Shown here piece after piece: positions 1 through 11,904 of a stretch of 64,000 nucleotides of DNA; within the stretch, counting starts at the first letter, position 1, and every line of letters begins with the position of its first letter. Position numbers and translations under genes: made by a program. The DNA lies in NCBI GenBank assembly GCA_023052935.1, contig CM041292.1:84769169-84833168 (forward strand), given 5' to 3'. This DNA is from Piezodorus guildinii (lineage: Eukaryota > Arthropoda > Insecta > Hemiptera > Pentatomidae). Under the pieces are notes generated by a model that worked only from the letters and a program-made list of their open reading frames with translations, searched no databases and was not told where the DNA came from.

Positions 1-208
1 TCACTAATACACACATTTAATTAGGTAAAATAGTTAAAATGAAGTCAATATTTAAAAATATCAGATCTGAGCAAGAGCATTGAATGCGCGTATTAGTGGA
101 AATGCTGGGAGTTCTGAATATATAACAAGACTTCTGAAGATGGGAGAATATCCCGAAACGTCATGTTGATGAAATAAAAAAAATTGAGTATTTATGGAAG
201 AAGTTATT

Positions 209-487
209 ATAATAGATGGAATAGTCAGGAATCAGTCATTTTTGAAAAGTTATTAATTTTGCCAACGTTTCGGCTCAAGCTTGTGAGCCATCATCAGGGC
301 ATTACTGAGCCATGTCCAAGCATAAACTGCTTTAATACAGTTTATGCTTGGACATGGCTCAGTAATGCCCTGATGATGGCTCACAAGCTTGAGCCGAAAC
401 GTTGGCAAAATTAATAACTTTTCAAAAATGACTGATTCCTGACTATTCCATCTATAATAGTTTCTACAGTCGACTATACACCCTCAA
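209..487. mobile_element. Palindromic foldback/MITE-like element with 16-bp flanking duplication
   Basis: Positions 212-329 and 338-455 are reverse complements with no mismatch that I could find (118-nt arms), separated by an 8-nt loop (330-337). The block is flanked by a perfect direct repeat, tatggaagaagttatt, at 193-208 and 488-503, which reads as a target-site duplication. About 30 nt on the right (456-487) lie outside the palindrome, so the ends are asymmetric. It carries no transposase. A diverged relative sharing the gagccatcatcagggc core is at 36,250-36,652. The apparent open frame at 184-414 just reads through the palindrome. The transposition class is unknown. Confidence 0.8.
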
Positions 488-503
488 TATGGAAGAAGTT
501 ATT

Positions 504-1945
504 CAGCCCAAAATCTACCTTAATAATTATACGAGATCTTCCGTTTTTTAGAATATATTGATATAATAATATTTCAAATTTAGGGGATCCTTACCAATGA
601 AATGTAAGGATGAAGGGGTCCACGAACATTTTTTTCTGGGAACTACTGGTCCAGTCTATATATGCATATATTGCTGCAGTGAGTCTCCTTGTTAAGTATA
701 CAGATGTTTATTATTTGTCTTGTCTTACAAGTTAATTTACAATCGATTACGATACCAAGGTAAGCTACTTTGTTTACAAGTCGAAACAGTTGTAAATTTC
801 TCCATTTGAATCAAGCGTCATTATCACCCTGATTAGAAGTATAAATATAAAGTTTGCGATTTACAAGTTATGTTAATTTAAAATTTTAATGGCCGTCTTG
901 TTTCCATGTTAAAATGGTCTTCCTTCGCAGTTTCCTTTAAATAGGTAAACAACAACAAGCACCTTCTTGACCTCTTCCTCTAGGTCGTAACCTTGACAGC
1001 ACTAAATTTATACTTCCTTAAGGAGGTCTATTAAATAAGTAACTAAGAAATTTGAAGTTGTGGAATATTTTTAAAATGAATGCCAACCAGTTGAAGTTTG
1101 GTATTAAAGTTTCAAAATATTTAACAGCAGATAAACCATTTTTTCGTGACTTATACTGGGATATCAGAGTTGAGGTACTTCAGCAGGATTTAGTAAGTCG
1201 AATTGCCCGTCTCCTATTTTCATTCTCAAGAAATAACGACCAGTAATATCAAAATGCATTGCATAAGACAAGAATGAATTAAACCTAGAAAAGAGAGCTA
1301 TTAAAACAAAATAATAATATCTTGTTTTTAATGAAATTCTTTTTCAAGCCAAAGTAATTTTTAATAAATGTATACATGCCATTTTAAAACATTGTTGGTA
1401 AGAGACATTTCTGCGATCTGTAGTCGTATGCTACCAAAGGAAACAATCTAATCCTGAAACTTAGTTCAGTATACATAACACTTATTTAAGTGGTTTAGTT
1501 CATTTACTGAACTAGTTTATAGGATATTATAACATACTTTAGTGATAGTTAAAGTAATGAAAAAAAGTTTAATTCAACAGATTAATAGCGTATTTACTGT
1601 TTATTTGTTATACTGTAGGCTTGGAAGATATTTCAATGGGTATCCATGCATAGGTTTATTAAAGTGGACTTTATGGCTTAAATTTTATCTGAACAATTCT
1701 TGAACATTAAGCTGATTCTTTAGAAAGTAACGTTAAATTAACCATTTGATCATAGAGATTTAATCACAGTCAATATATGGTTAATTGTATTCCCCGTGAT
1801 TGGATTATACATAACCAGGAAATCTGTCGATAACAAAAATTAAAGATCATACACAAATGAACAAAAAAATAAAGAACTCATAGAATTATGGACCATAAAA
1901 TTCAGTTACTAAATTTAATTCACAAAATTTAAGAATACACGAACG
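504..1945. other. AT-rich stretch, no feature recognised
   Basis: No coding, RNA or repeat signature that I can support. The open frame at 1,052-1,246 is short, has no recognisable motif, and is what AT-rich noncoding DNA would give. Confidence 0.5.
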
Positions 1946-2152
1946 ACGGCTTCTATGCTTAAGATCGCGGGTTTAACCCCGCAGGAGGCCCTAAAACTTT
2001 AAATCCTTAGATGTTCCGTCCTTAGGCGGAGACGTTAAACGGTGGTCCCGGGTCTCTGCGATGTCAGGTACTCGTTAAACACCCCTATCCTAATTAAACC
2101 TGGATTGGCAAAATTTAGGGCTCCCACTGTTAAATAAATAAACAAACAAACT
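1946..2152 (+). mobile_element. SINE family S1, 5'-truncated copy
   Basis: This aligns by eye with the complete S1 SINE at 44,786-45,070. It shares the B-box-like gcgggtttaaccccgc region, the block around ccgtccttaggcggagacg, the block gatgtcaggtactcgttaaa, and a 3' tail of aaataaataaacaaac type. It lacks the A-box end and an internal segment near the 3' end present in the other copy. I did not find a clear target-site duplication. Frames on the minus strand here (2,035-2,399) are incidental. Confidence 0.7.
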
Positions 2153-3176
2153 AAAACGACTAGATTCAAGTCAATAACCGGATTTACGAGACTACGAGAA
2201 CGCAAATTTACAGTAAATCCACGGTATGATTTTTTAGTTCTGTCTTGATCTTCCTGATCAGGAATCGGGAAATTAATTGAGCAGAGTATAAAAATAACAT
2301 TGTAGGTCTCTTGGGCCATTTTCTTTTTAATATTCTTTTGGTTAGGTCTGGTGACAGAAAAGTGATGATACAAGTTGATTTGGCTGTTAATGTTTCCATG
2401 TATAAAGTGGGTTATATTTGTGACGAATGTTCATGTTTTTGTGTATTGTATGATTCGACTTATAACATAGTGTATGGACAATATTCGGTGTAACTTTAGA
2501 ATGAGAAGAAGTTTTAGAATAATATTTAATTCGTGTTTTGCAGAACCTCAAAATTTTGCTTCGTTTGTCAAATAGGTCTGTCTAGAGTGGTGTAAATTAA
2601 TCGCTTGTTTTGTAAATTTAGTTATAATCTGTAGTCCAGGTAATGTGAACGTTGTTGGTAACGTCTTGTAAGTTCTTGCCATTATAATTTCGTATGTATG
2701 TTGCACGTTACTTATTTCTAAATATAGTCACAGATATACGTAGTTTTTCAAAGGCAATGAAGTTCTGTCGATTTCTACGGCTGAGAGTGTTTCTTGCCGT
2801 AGGGAGAAGAAGCTAGATTTAGAAGGCTTGATTTAGAAGCATTGATTTTATTTAATCATTTGTGAAACCATTTCATGTTAAGGGTTTTCGTAAATAAATG
2901 GACGCTAAAGTTGAATCTCTAAGAGGAAAAGAAGTGCTACATCGGCAGCACACGTATAGAAGGTAAAATATAAAAATAAATAACATAACTATAATTAAAA
3001 ACAATATCATTTTATAAAACTTACTTAAAAATTCAAACTTTTAGCGCTACGCTAGCTATTAGTTTAAAAACATCCACTTTTAAAACCAGTGGACTATAAA
3101 TAAGGTCTAATGTCATCGAAGCGATAAATTAATTAAGAGAGGAGGTTCTTAAATTATTCGATATTAATATAAATTG
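2153..3176. other. AT-rich stretch, no feature recognised
   Basis: Nothing recognised apart from a small local repetition near 2,813-2,850 (variants of gatttagaagc). No gene model can be supported. Confidence 0.5.
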
Positions 3177-3405
3177 AATGGCCTAGAGCAAATTGATACT
3201 GGGCTGGACAGGTGTGGAGTTGAGAGGAAGACCAGATCCGGCAGAGGGAAGGAGAGCAGGTGCAGCCACCGTCACGGTCAGATGGCCCTCCGTTCTCATC
3301 CCACACTGTCTCTCGCGGGATTATACTCGTAACTATTCTTATCAACTCCTCGGCATAACCATCCTATCTCATACATCAGCGGAGTTTTGCTTTTTAGGTG
3401 ATTAG
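3177..3405. repeat. GC-richer patch, possibly a diverged repeat shared with 19,129-19,325
   Basis: Base composition rises clearly above the flanks. The right part (ctccgttctcatcc then ggattatactcgtaact) resembles 19,299-19,330 (ctccgttcccatt then ggattatcatcgtaat). Both strands are open for 60-70 codons, but the peptides match nothing I know. A dispersed repeat fits better than an exon, but the similarity is short. Confidence 0.25.
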
Positions 3406-4435
3406 AAACTTCACTGTAATCTTAGTTGTGTACAACCGACAAATCCATGGAAAGAAGACACGTTATGAATGAAAAACCATAGCTAAAATTAAAATTTCTC
3501 TTTGCAGTGCACACATTCGTAAAATTTTACCTTTAACCATGTCTGAGGTACTTGTAAGTACGTAAGAAAATGTACTTATTTTTTGCATGATCATGTCTTT
3601 GGCTGGTGTTGTGCAGTTTTTTTTTTGCCGCGCTCGAGCTCTATAGGCATTGCTAGGATTTCAAAATTTCCGACAGATTCCTAACAAAAATTTGATGTAG
3701 AATATTTTTTGTTATATAATATTTGTCACTAGGTTCTTTCGTTTAGGAGAAATATCGGTTTGAATGAAAAAACGCTGCAAATTATTACACAATGGTTATT
3801 TGTTAATTGGGTCTTTAAGGCGTAAAACATCAAGGGTCTTCAACGCCTATACGAACGCTAAATGATTGTTAGACTTCTAGAAGAAGGAGGAAATAATTAC
3901 ACAATGGTTTATTACTTCCAAATAACTATATTAGGGTATAACTTTATATAGCCGTATATTTTTTCTATTTTTCTCTATCTTCTATAATAGTCAAGTTTTG
4001 GTGGAATTACACCTATCATAATTTTTTACTTTAATGTGTAGATCAAATTTTTTTCTCTCTCCATACAAAACTCTATACATTTTTTTTATCTTCAAAAATA
4101 ACTGAATTTGGCGTATTTATGAGTAAAATTTCAAATTTTTTTCTTTTATTTTTCTCTTTTTTGTGATTATCCGCGGTTTATGGTTATAATACAATAATGA
4201 TTTTTTTCTCCGTCTAATATAATTATTCTGTATCTTCAATTACCTGAGTTATTGAATTAAAGCACTTTTAATCGGCCGCCATTTTAAAAACAACCAGCTG
4301 ATATCAACGTCTAGTTGTTAAGATCATCGCTTTGTATTGTTCATGCATGCCCTGGTATTTTTGTGGTAAATTAAAAAAAAAAAACAGAACAGTAGTTTCA
4401 GAGAAATGCCGCGGACGGCGGGTAAAAAGATTTTA
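3406..4435. other. AT-rich stretch, no feature recognised
   Basis: Only T-runs and a short repeated phrase (attacacaatgg near 3,785 and 3,897) are visible. No gene or classified repeat seen. Confidence 0.5.
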
Positions 4436-4439
4436 TTTT

Positions 4440-4590
4440 TATTCCTTATTCCGGTTCTACTTATCTTGGAACGTAAGTCCTCAAATTTTGAGGGAAAGGG
4501 GGAAGATCATGTTTTTTTGGTCGATTTCAATGAAAATAATAAACCAAAAGGCACGTTTGAAACCCCTATTTTCTCTGAAATTTATCTCGA
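4440..4590 (+). repeat. Unclassified dispersed repeat, related to 18,929-19,090
   Basis: The segment ggttctacttatcttggaac followed by gtcctcaaattttgaggga has a counterpart at 18,938-18,967 (ggttctgcgcctcttgaaac, then gccctcaaattttaagggt). Two copies about 14 kb apart suggest an old transposon relic of unknown class. The two short open frames here (4,332-4,610) have no recognised motif. Confidence 0.4.
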
Positions 4591-4599
4591 GTAATCATT

Positions 4600-5071
4600 T
4601 ATTAAATTAATTAATTATTTAAGTAATTTGATCGTTTTAATTGTAAAATGTAAATTGATCGAAGGAAAAAAAATGTTGAGAACGATTTTGAAATATAATC
4701 GACAATTTATTTAGATGTGATAAAATAAGTACAAAGACTAATTAGTTCAAAAATCCAGCAGACGAAGCTATTGGCAGCGATGCCAGTAAAAGTACAGAGA
4801 ACATTCTGCCAGTGTGATCCAAAGAGAACATCCATCAGCTATTTAATTAAATTTAATAATTTATAGATTTACCTAACGATTAATAACATATAGAACTGTA
4901 CTTCTTAGAGGTGAATGCTAATAGTAGTGATATTTACTATAATTATGTTAAAGCGAACTTCGCTCAATGAACAAGCATGAAGAGGTCTTTCATCTAACTC
5001 CGATTCCGCCTTCGCCAAGTTTTTATCGCAAATGTTTGAATACCATATTGGGTATAAGTTTCTTAATGTGT
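4600..5071. other. AT-rich stretch, no feature recognised
   Basis: Nothing identifiable lies between the unclassified repeat and the hAT-type MITE. Confidence 0.5.
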
Positions 5072-5079
5072 CCATGCAC

Positions 5080-5407
5080 TAGGGGTGGGCATAATCGAAT
5101 GACGATTATCGGATCATTCGTTTAATTTAATCATTCGAATTAATCAATTATCGGATTAACCGGTATGAATAAGCGAATGATCATTCGAACTGAACTGTTT
5201 AACGTTAATCGAATGATTATAAGGAGGTCTGATAATCTGCACCGAGGATCAGCCAGCTCAGCCACAATGAAGACGGAAATAGTGACATATCGTCTCTCAC
5301 AATGCATACTAATCATTCGATCATTCGATTATGAAATCATTCGATTATTTGAATCATCGAAGTCCGATCATCCGATTATGACGATCATTCGATTATGCCC
5401 ACCCCTA
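5080..5407. mobile_element. hAT-type MITE with 8-bp target-site duplication
   Basis: This is a 328-bp non-autonomous element. Its ends are long inverted repeats starting taggggtgggcataatcg on the left, with the reverse complement cgattatgcccacccct(a) on the right. The perfect 8-bp duplication ccatgcac lies at 5,072-5,079 and 5,408-5,415. An 8-bp duplication and a CAGGGGTGGGCA-like terminus are typical of the hAT superfamily. The interior is full of subterminal motifs (cgaatgat, tcattcga) in both orientations, as expected for transposase binding. The left half of a second copy is at 40,575-40,737. The 85-codon frame inside is not a gene. Confidence 0.85.
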
Positions 5408-5594
5408 CCATGCACTGTTTAGTAAAATACTTTATACTTACTACAAATTTTAATTAATTAAATAATAAAATGACTTTTTTGTATAAAATATTTACAAGTA
5501 ATGGAACTCAATAGTTGGATGTTGGGAGATTCCAGAGGAAAATAGTCCGAGTATCAGTTGGAGAAAAACAATGTAACAGTCTATTCATTGTTTA

Positions 5595-5667
5595 GCCAAC
5601 GTTTCGACTCACTTCAAGGCCTCGGAAGAGACTGAGATCGAAATACTTAATTTTTTTTTTTTTTTTT
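5595..5667. repeat. Possible solo arm of a foldback-type repeat, followed by a T run
   Basis: gccaacgtttcgactcac resembles gccaacgtttcggctcaa in the palindromic element at 212-455, but the rest diverges and no second arm is nearby. A T run of about 17 nt follows. Weak evidence. Confidence 0.2.
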
Positions 5668-7082
5668 ATTACTTAGAAATTCATTGAATTTAGTTTGTAG
5701 CATTTGAATTACGCAAATCGGTGTGAAGGGTCTAGTTTGAAAACTAAAGTGTTGGGTTCGTTATCGGTCCCATGAATTAGGATTATCGGATCACATAAAT
5801 GATTGTAAGTATAAAAATTAAATTTATGACTGGTGAGGAATTTGAAAAGTTTACGTAATGTCGAATGCAATGGTATCAGTTGAAAATTTTGCGTTTTACG
5901 TTCTGTCTCGCTGTACGCGCCAAATTCCAAGTAAGATAGCTGTAGTAGAGTTTGACGTATCGGGTGATAGTCCATGTCAACTGAAAAACATTAGCATTTT
6001 TAAAAGCAAATATTATCTGTTCAGACTTGTCAAGAAAAAGTTTTAATTCGAATTTCTTATACCATTTTTTAAGTTTTATATTATTCAATGACCACCCTGA
6101 CGGTTTAGCAACAACGCAGTAGCCGGAACTAAAGTTTTTTCCATGTACAAACATAACCAGAAATACATAATGGACGATGAAGAAGAGTTTTCAGACATTT
6201 ATGAAATCATATTATAAACATAATCATTGCAAATCCACATGGTGCCAAACAGGCGAAAAGTTTACTAACGTTATTTACCAGCCAGTATTTAAGAGACTTG
6301 AGGGTTGGAATCCTTATATATCTTCCTTAATGATATTATAAATAATAATTGATAAGAATAATATATAATTTGTAGGACTACAGTACTTTTCTGAGATGGT
6401 AGACACAATAACTGTTTTAAAATGAGGTATATTATTTTTTCCTGCATGTAACTATACGAAGGCATTTAGTGGTATTTATTACATGAAAGATTTCCAAACA
6501 AAATAAAAAAATGAAATTTTGTATTAAAAAAAAACAATGCTAGCTTTCCCAAGATTGCCTAACAGGAAATATCTGAAAGATTTGCTCACAACAATTACAA
6601 AAGGGAGGTCGATCTACACTACAAAGCTCAAATGTGAGCAGTTTACATGATTGTTATGTTGTGTCTGACCGAAAAAGAGAAGAAAAAAAAAATGAGAAAA
6701 GATACAAGGAAGGTTGTATCTCTGAAGTTATTAGGGCTTGTTTTTCCTTATTTTTACTTCCTTTACATATAGACTAGATGAAGTAAGGGGACAAATAATG
6801 GATTTGAATCCCATGGATTTGAAGGACTAATAGTAATTCCGGGTTCGCGTCTATTTTCATTAATATTAATTATCTCAGATTGATTATATGGAACCATCCT
6901 TATTACATTTTAAAATAAAAGAAGGAAGGGATGCCGATTTCGACTTTAAGCAGTACTTTTTATGTGGAGCAGCAATTAAATTTAGGTAGATAATTAGTAT
7001 GTGGAACAAAAATTTCCAATTTCGTAAGTGCCTCTCATTAAATTAAATTAAATGAAATTTAGCATGAGTTTATTTAAGCTAT
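5668..7082. other. AT-rich stretch, no feature recognised
   Basis: Overlapping short frames on opposite strands at 5,709-6,154 have no recognisable domain and no codon signal I can defend. Nothing else is supported. Confidence 0.45.
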
Positions 7083-7335
7083 TTTTTTTTCTAATCTACT
7101 TTGCTGTACAACAAACAATTGCAAAAACAAATATTGAAACAGTTTAGGTCTTGCAAGAAAGAACTTACACTACCTTCATTTGATTTTTTTTATCTTATCT
7201 CCTTTATTGTTCAACAAACCAGTCACAAATGAAATATTACAAAAACAAATAATGCAAACAGTTTAGGCCTTTCTTAACTTACACTAACTTTGAAGTATTT
7301 TAAGTTCATTTGATCTTTTTTTTTTTTTTTTTTTG
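7083..7335. repeat. Diverged tandem duplication, about 112-bp period, ending in poly(T)
   Basis: The phrase aaaacaaatattgaaacagt (about 7,122) recurs as aaaacaaataatgcaaacag (about 7,234), with matching flanks (caacaaacaattgc / caacaaaccagtcac, and cttacactaccttcatttg / cttacactaactttg). This indicates an old local direct duplication. A T run of about 18 nt closes the second unit. Confidence 0.55.
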
Positions 7336-8058
7336 CTTCTTATTCTCCACTTATTTGGATAACAAAAACATACAATACACAATAAAATATATCGTGGATA
7401 CATAATATGATGATAGAAACCTTTTTTTGCCCGAGGGAATTTTAAGGTGTTATAATACATACATGATTCACTGTATGAGCTTTTGGCTTTTGCCCTTTAC
7501 AATTCGGTGGTCAAGATGCAACATAGTAGAAACATTGTGAAATTCTCCACATTAGATCTCAATAATTTTATTTTAATTTATTTTTTATTAATTACGAGAG
7601 AAGAAGAAGTAGAATTATAAAAGGTAATAATAAAAAAAAAGAAAAGTATATTAATAAACTACAGGAAAATTTCTGGCCTCAATTCTCTCAAGTGCTGGAA
7701 AATAACCAATCATTTACCGTTTCGACAGTTTACGTATCAAATACAAAGCAGACATATAAAAATTTATACAGTGTAAAACAGGAGATCTCATCACACATCA
7801 ACAATCTAATGAAGAACATTACAAGAAAATAGTAAATCTACCACGCTCAAAGATGATTCAATGAATAGTTCAGTATGCATTGAATCGCCTTCAATCATAT
7901 TTCTGTTTTAGGAGTGTTTTTTCATTCTGAAAATACTTGAATAAACATTGACTAGCGAATTATTTACATGTATTAAATAGAATTCAGATTTTGTTTCCCT
8001 CAAATAAAAAAAAAAATTATAATTATTTAGATTTTTAAATCTTTTCTACACAATTTTA
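7336..8058. other. AT-rich stretch, no feature recognised
   Basis: No gene or classifiable repeat seen before the H element starts at 8,059. Confidence 0.45.
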
Positions 8059-8913
8059 CTTTCACTTACTATATAAAGTAAGGGAAAGTATTTCGATCGT
8101 GATAATTTTCTAACTCCTTTTTTCAACAGAAATACACATTTTAGGGTCCCCTGAGTCCAAATAACCAAGTTCCGCAAAAAGTGTGTGTTTGTGTGGTAAC
8201 TCCCGGGCGGAAACGGTAAGTCCTATGAAGCTGAAATTTCATATGTAAGAAAAATTACGTCCGAGACGTTACAGAACCTTTTTCTTCAAAATGAGCTTAC
8301 TAGAAGAGCATTTTTCACCTTTTTTCGATTTTCTCGAAAACGGTTCCGACGATTTTGATTAAACTTGCTATACCGATGCAAAATTTAATGGGCTTTAATA
8401 TAATTTAGGTTTCATTCGGATTAAAATGGTCTGACAGGGCTTAAATGCCGATATTTTAAATTTTCTTTTTCTAAAATACCTTTAATTTTGTTGATTCTAT
8501 AAAAATAACTTTATTATACACTGATGAAAAACAGGTAAATATATAAATTGAATGAATTCGATACCAAACTAAAGGAAAAAAACCGAAAAAAGACTAATGC
8601 AATTTTTTGTTTTTGAACATAAGAACAGTAATATACATGTATGATATACCGTTAGAAAGCTAAAAAATTTAGAAAAAATATTATCTTATACACAAGCTTT
8701 TAAAAGTTAATAGAGAGTGATGAAAAGAAGATAAAACTAACTGATTATTTTAGATAATATAATAGATTTTTTAATAAAACACATGTTTCTATAGAAATTC
8801 AATTTAATTCATTCTTTAATAGTTTTACATATTTTTATCTCTAACTGTATTTGGAAATTCTTTCATTGATTTTAAAACTGAGGTAAGTGAAAGTCGTGTG
8901 TTTCCCGCACCAG
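8059..8913 (+). mobile_element. H-family element, complete single head plus tail
   Basis: This is a full-length copy of the window's dominant repeat, about 855 bp. The left end ctttcacttactatataaag is followed by ggtcccctgagtccaaataa and a short GT-rich tract. A conserved centre (tctcgaaaacggttccgacg, ggtctgacagggcttaaatg) and a tail beginning tttttgaacataagaac follow. The right end is gaggtaagtgaaagtcgtgt then gcaccag and a T run. The 11-12 bp inverted repeat (ctttcacttac / gtaagtgaaag) is terminal on the left but about 27 bp from the right end. There is no coding capacity. See the array at 28.5-32.3 kb for classification. Confidence 0.8.
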
Positions 8914-9609
8914 ATTTTTTTTTTACTTATTCTAATAGTGTTCTGGTGTGATTTGTTTAAATAATTAACTAAGCGATTATTGATAAAATTTAGGACAATG
9001 TTTTTTATTACTTGGATGTCCATTTTTCGATATTTCCACTATGAAATTAATTTATTCATGAATTATTAATTTATTAAATATTAAAATAACTATAAAATAA
9101 ATATTAATTTATTCATAGTTATTTTAAATATATACTCATAACATTTTAATGAAATAATAATAGCCAGAATAATTTACACTTCGGTTCTTTATTTTAATCA
9201 GGATTAATTTCATTTTTTTTTTAAACATAAAGTAACCGCGACCTTAGTACAGACAATCAACTGAAAGACAAGATAATGGAGTGTGGGGAGAGGTACTTCC
9301 TTCTGATATGAATTTATTCACGATCTGTCGTCACGAAATGTACAAACTTATTCTTAACAGTTATATACACAACTTTACTGAAATTATAATATACTACAGC
9401 TGATAAAAAAACACAATAAATACGAGTAGGTAAGGAATAGTTTCTGCTTTGAACATTTTAGAAAAGTTAGAAACCGATTTGTGCCTATTTTTAAACATTT
9501 TTATATTTTATTATAAATTTTATAAATATATATATATATGAACGATGAAATAAATAAAAAGAACATGAGAAAAAGAATAAAAAAAAAATGTAATACTGTT
9601 TTGCAATAA
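8914..9609. other. AT-rich stretch with one small hairpin
   Basis: An imperfect inverted repeat (taaaataact / agttatttta) lies near 9,080-9,126. No gene is recognised. The 60-codon minus-strand frame overlapping the end of the H element is incidental. Confidence 0.4.
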
Positions 9610-9921
9610 AAAAACCTGTATCTCACAATCCCACGAAGAGTCTTGAGTTCAATACTTATAGAGATCCGTACTGTTTGAGGGCCACAGGCATTGCAAGGTG
9701 ATAAGGCTTAGATCACGCTCAGCCGCTGGGGTTTCTTTCCAATCTTTAGGTACCTACTTTCTATCCAGAGGATACATATGCCACCAGGAGGGTCTCCATA
9801 CCCGAAGTCACTCCACGGCTGAATCAACTGAATACATAATTCTTCGTCAGCCGAGGTTTAAACCCGGAATCTGGATAACAGTAGACTAGTGCTCAACCTA
9901 TAGTACCAGTCAGTCCCCTGA
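9610..9921 (-). mobile_element. SINE family S2, near full length
   Basis: Read on the minus strand it has a tRNA-like 5' region with a B-box (cgggtttaaacctcgg, about 9,850-9,865). Blocks shared with the other S2 copies follow: ggagaccctcctgg-like, a tataaagtggg-like block, a gctgagcgtgat-like block and a gccattggcct-like block. A near-perfect 13-bp duplication (tgttttgyaataa, one mismatch) flanks it at 9,597-9,609 and 9,922-9,934. The 3' end on the minus strand is a T run (A run at 9,606-9,612 on the plus strand). Confidence 0.75.
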
Positions 9922-9934
9922 TGTTTTGTAATAA

Positions 9935-10124
9935 TGTATTAAAATTTGTAATATTTAAAATAGTCTTGCGAGGAAAAAGTATTAAGCTGTGCAAATACCA
10001 ACTAAAGTTGGGCAGCACCTAACACTAGCACTAAAGTGTATCTCCTAAAAACAAAAATCCTAATGCGTTTTTGTTTGAACATTATCTCTGAAACCAGTTA
10101 CCACTTTCATGTACAAATATGTTT

Positions 10125-10184
<60 letters not shown>

Positions 10185-11904
10185 AACTAAATTAGGTTAA
10201 CAGGAAGCTTCTGCAGTGATGATTCCAGAAATACAAAGTTGCTTAGTAACTGTGTGATCTGATTCCCATCAAGATATCCTAGATCGGAACAAATCATCAG
10301 TATATTTTGTTTTTGGTTATTTAACAATGAATTTGGATTTCTAAACAGAACAATTTAACCAAACTGCCTTACATGAATTTGGCCTGTTGTTTTCTATAAT
10401 ACTAGATATAACCACAAAAGTCTTTGTTTCTACCTATCCACATGGTTTGTGGTCTACCACGCGGCATTGCCTAATTATCCTAGAATTACGTTAGAGACGG
10501 GAAGAGAAACTCTGATGATCTGAGCTTCACTCTTCTTCCGATCTTCCACGTACACGTTTAAATCTTTTGAGTATAGTTAAGACCTAATTTTTTTCAAGTG
10601 TAACATGCTTTTCCCACCACACATAGACAAGCAGTAGTAGCATATTGCTTCCTCCTTTATTTATTTGTTTCTTGTTTATATAATTCTTTTTTTTCAAGTA
10701 TTTGAGTTACTTATGACTATACTGATACACATAATAAGATGTATAATATAATTTTACAGGAAAATAAATCATAAACCTATTTTTAAGCAGCTTCATTCGG
10801 ATTGGATAAATAATCTTAAAGCTCTGATAATGTTGACAGGTGAATTTTTTTATTATGTTAATCGCTTTTCATAAATTGAGAATATGGAGAAGCTTGAAAA
10901 AATTTGAAGATATAGATAATGTCATACCACTGCAATTCATGATCGGCAATAACGATTCCTTATGCAATGAGGAAAATACTTAGTATTATATAAGGGAATT
11001 ATTTTGAAAAAAAATATGTTGCACTTGAGTGTGAAGAATGTTTTTATATTCTTATGGAAGGGGTGGACTCAATACCTGACCGTACATCCATTTTTACATT
11101 AGTTTATCTAGTATTATAGGATCTCCTAAAATTTCTTAACTTGATGCGGGATAAGAAAAAAATATTATAACGCGAAAAAAAGACTAAATTTAATAAATGT
11201 GAAAGTTTACTAAAATGATCATCAACTCTCCAGTGTTTCCGTAAAATTAATCAAAGAAATCCTGTTTTAGAAACCAAATGACATAGTTCCCTCATCTTTC
11301 TTTATGTTTTTGTATCATGTATTACTATTTACTACTCTTTATCAAATATCAAATAATTAAATATCACAGAGTAAAAAGAATAGGTACTATTTGAGCATTT
11401 GGGGCATTTAAAGGCTATTTTACTAAGAATTGTCAGATAAAACCTTAGTCTTTACGACACACAGAGTCTTTTAAGAATTGACGTGAACATTTTTTTCCGA
11501 GCTATATCCTTTTGGATTCCTTGATCATTCCCCTATAGTTTAGAGAAGATTATAAGGGATTTGTAAGTATATAAGCGATTTGTGAAATTGGGTTAAGGTT
11601 GGTAGAACTTTTACCGGATGAAATGATGTGATTGATAATTCGATGGAGGGAATAGGATCAATAATTGGTTGTTATACCATTCGATGAATGAAGCCGATCA
11701 TATAGAAATTTATTTCGTCATAATATAATGCTAAATTCTACAGAGCATAAACCCTTGATCTATGTTTATGGTGATCCCTAGGAGATCTTTTATTAGATAT
11801 GTTTTTCGACCAATTCTAAAACAAAATTATTTTATTTCTCAATTTACAACGTCTTGACCTACGGCCATTATCAAGTTTCTGTAAATATATATGTATATAT
11901 AAAT
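9935..11904. other. AT-rich stretch, no feature recognised apart from an (AT)n tract
   Basis: No gene or classified transposon seen. A slightly GC-richer segment at about 10,435-10,560 has no recognisable motif. Confidence 0.45.
10128..10181. repeat. (AT)n microsatellite
   Basis: About 54 nt of uninterrupted alternating A and T. Confidence 0.95.

Noticed and set aside
184..414. 76-codon open frame
   Set aside because: It reads straight through a perfect palindrome; the peptide is an artefact of the foldback element.
5165..5422. 85-codon frame
   Set aside because: It lies within the hAT MITE and ends in its terminal repeat.
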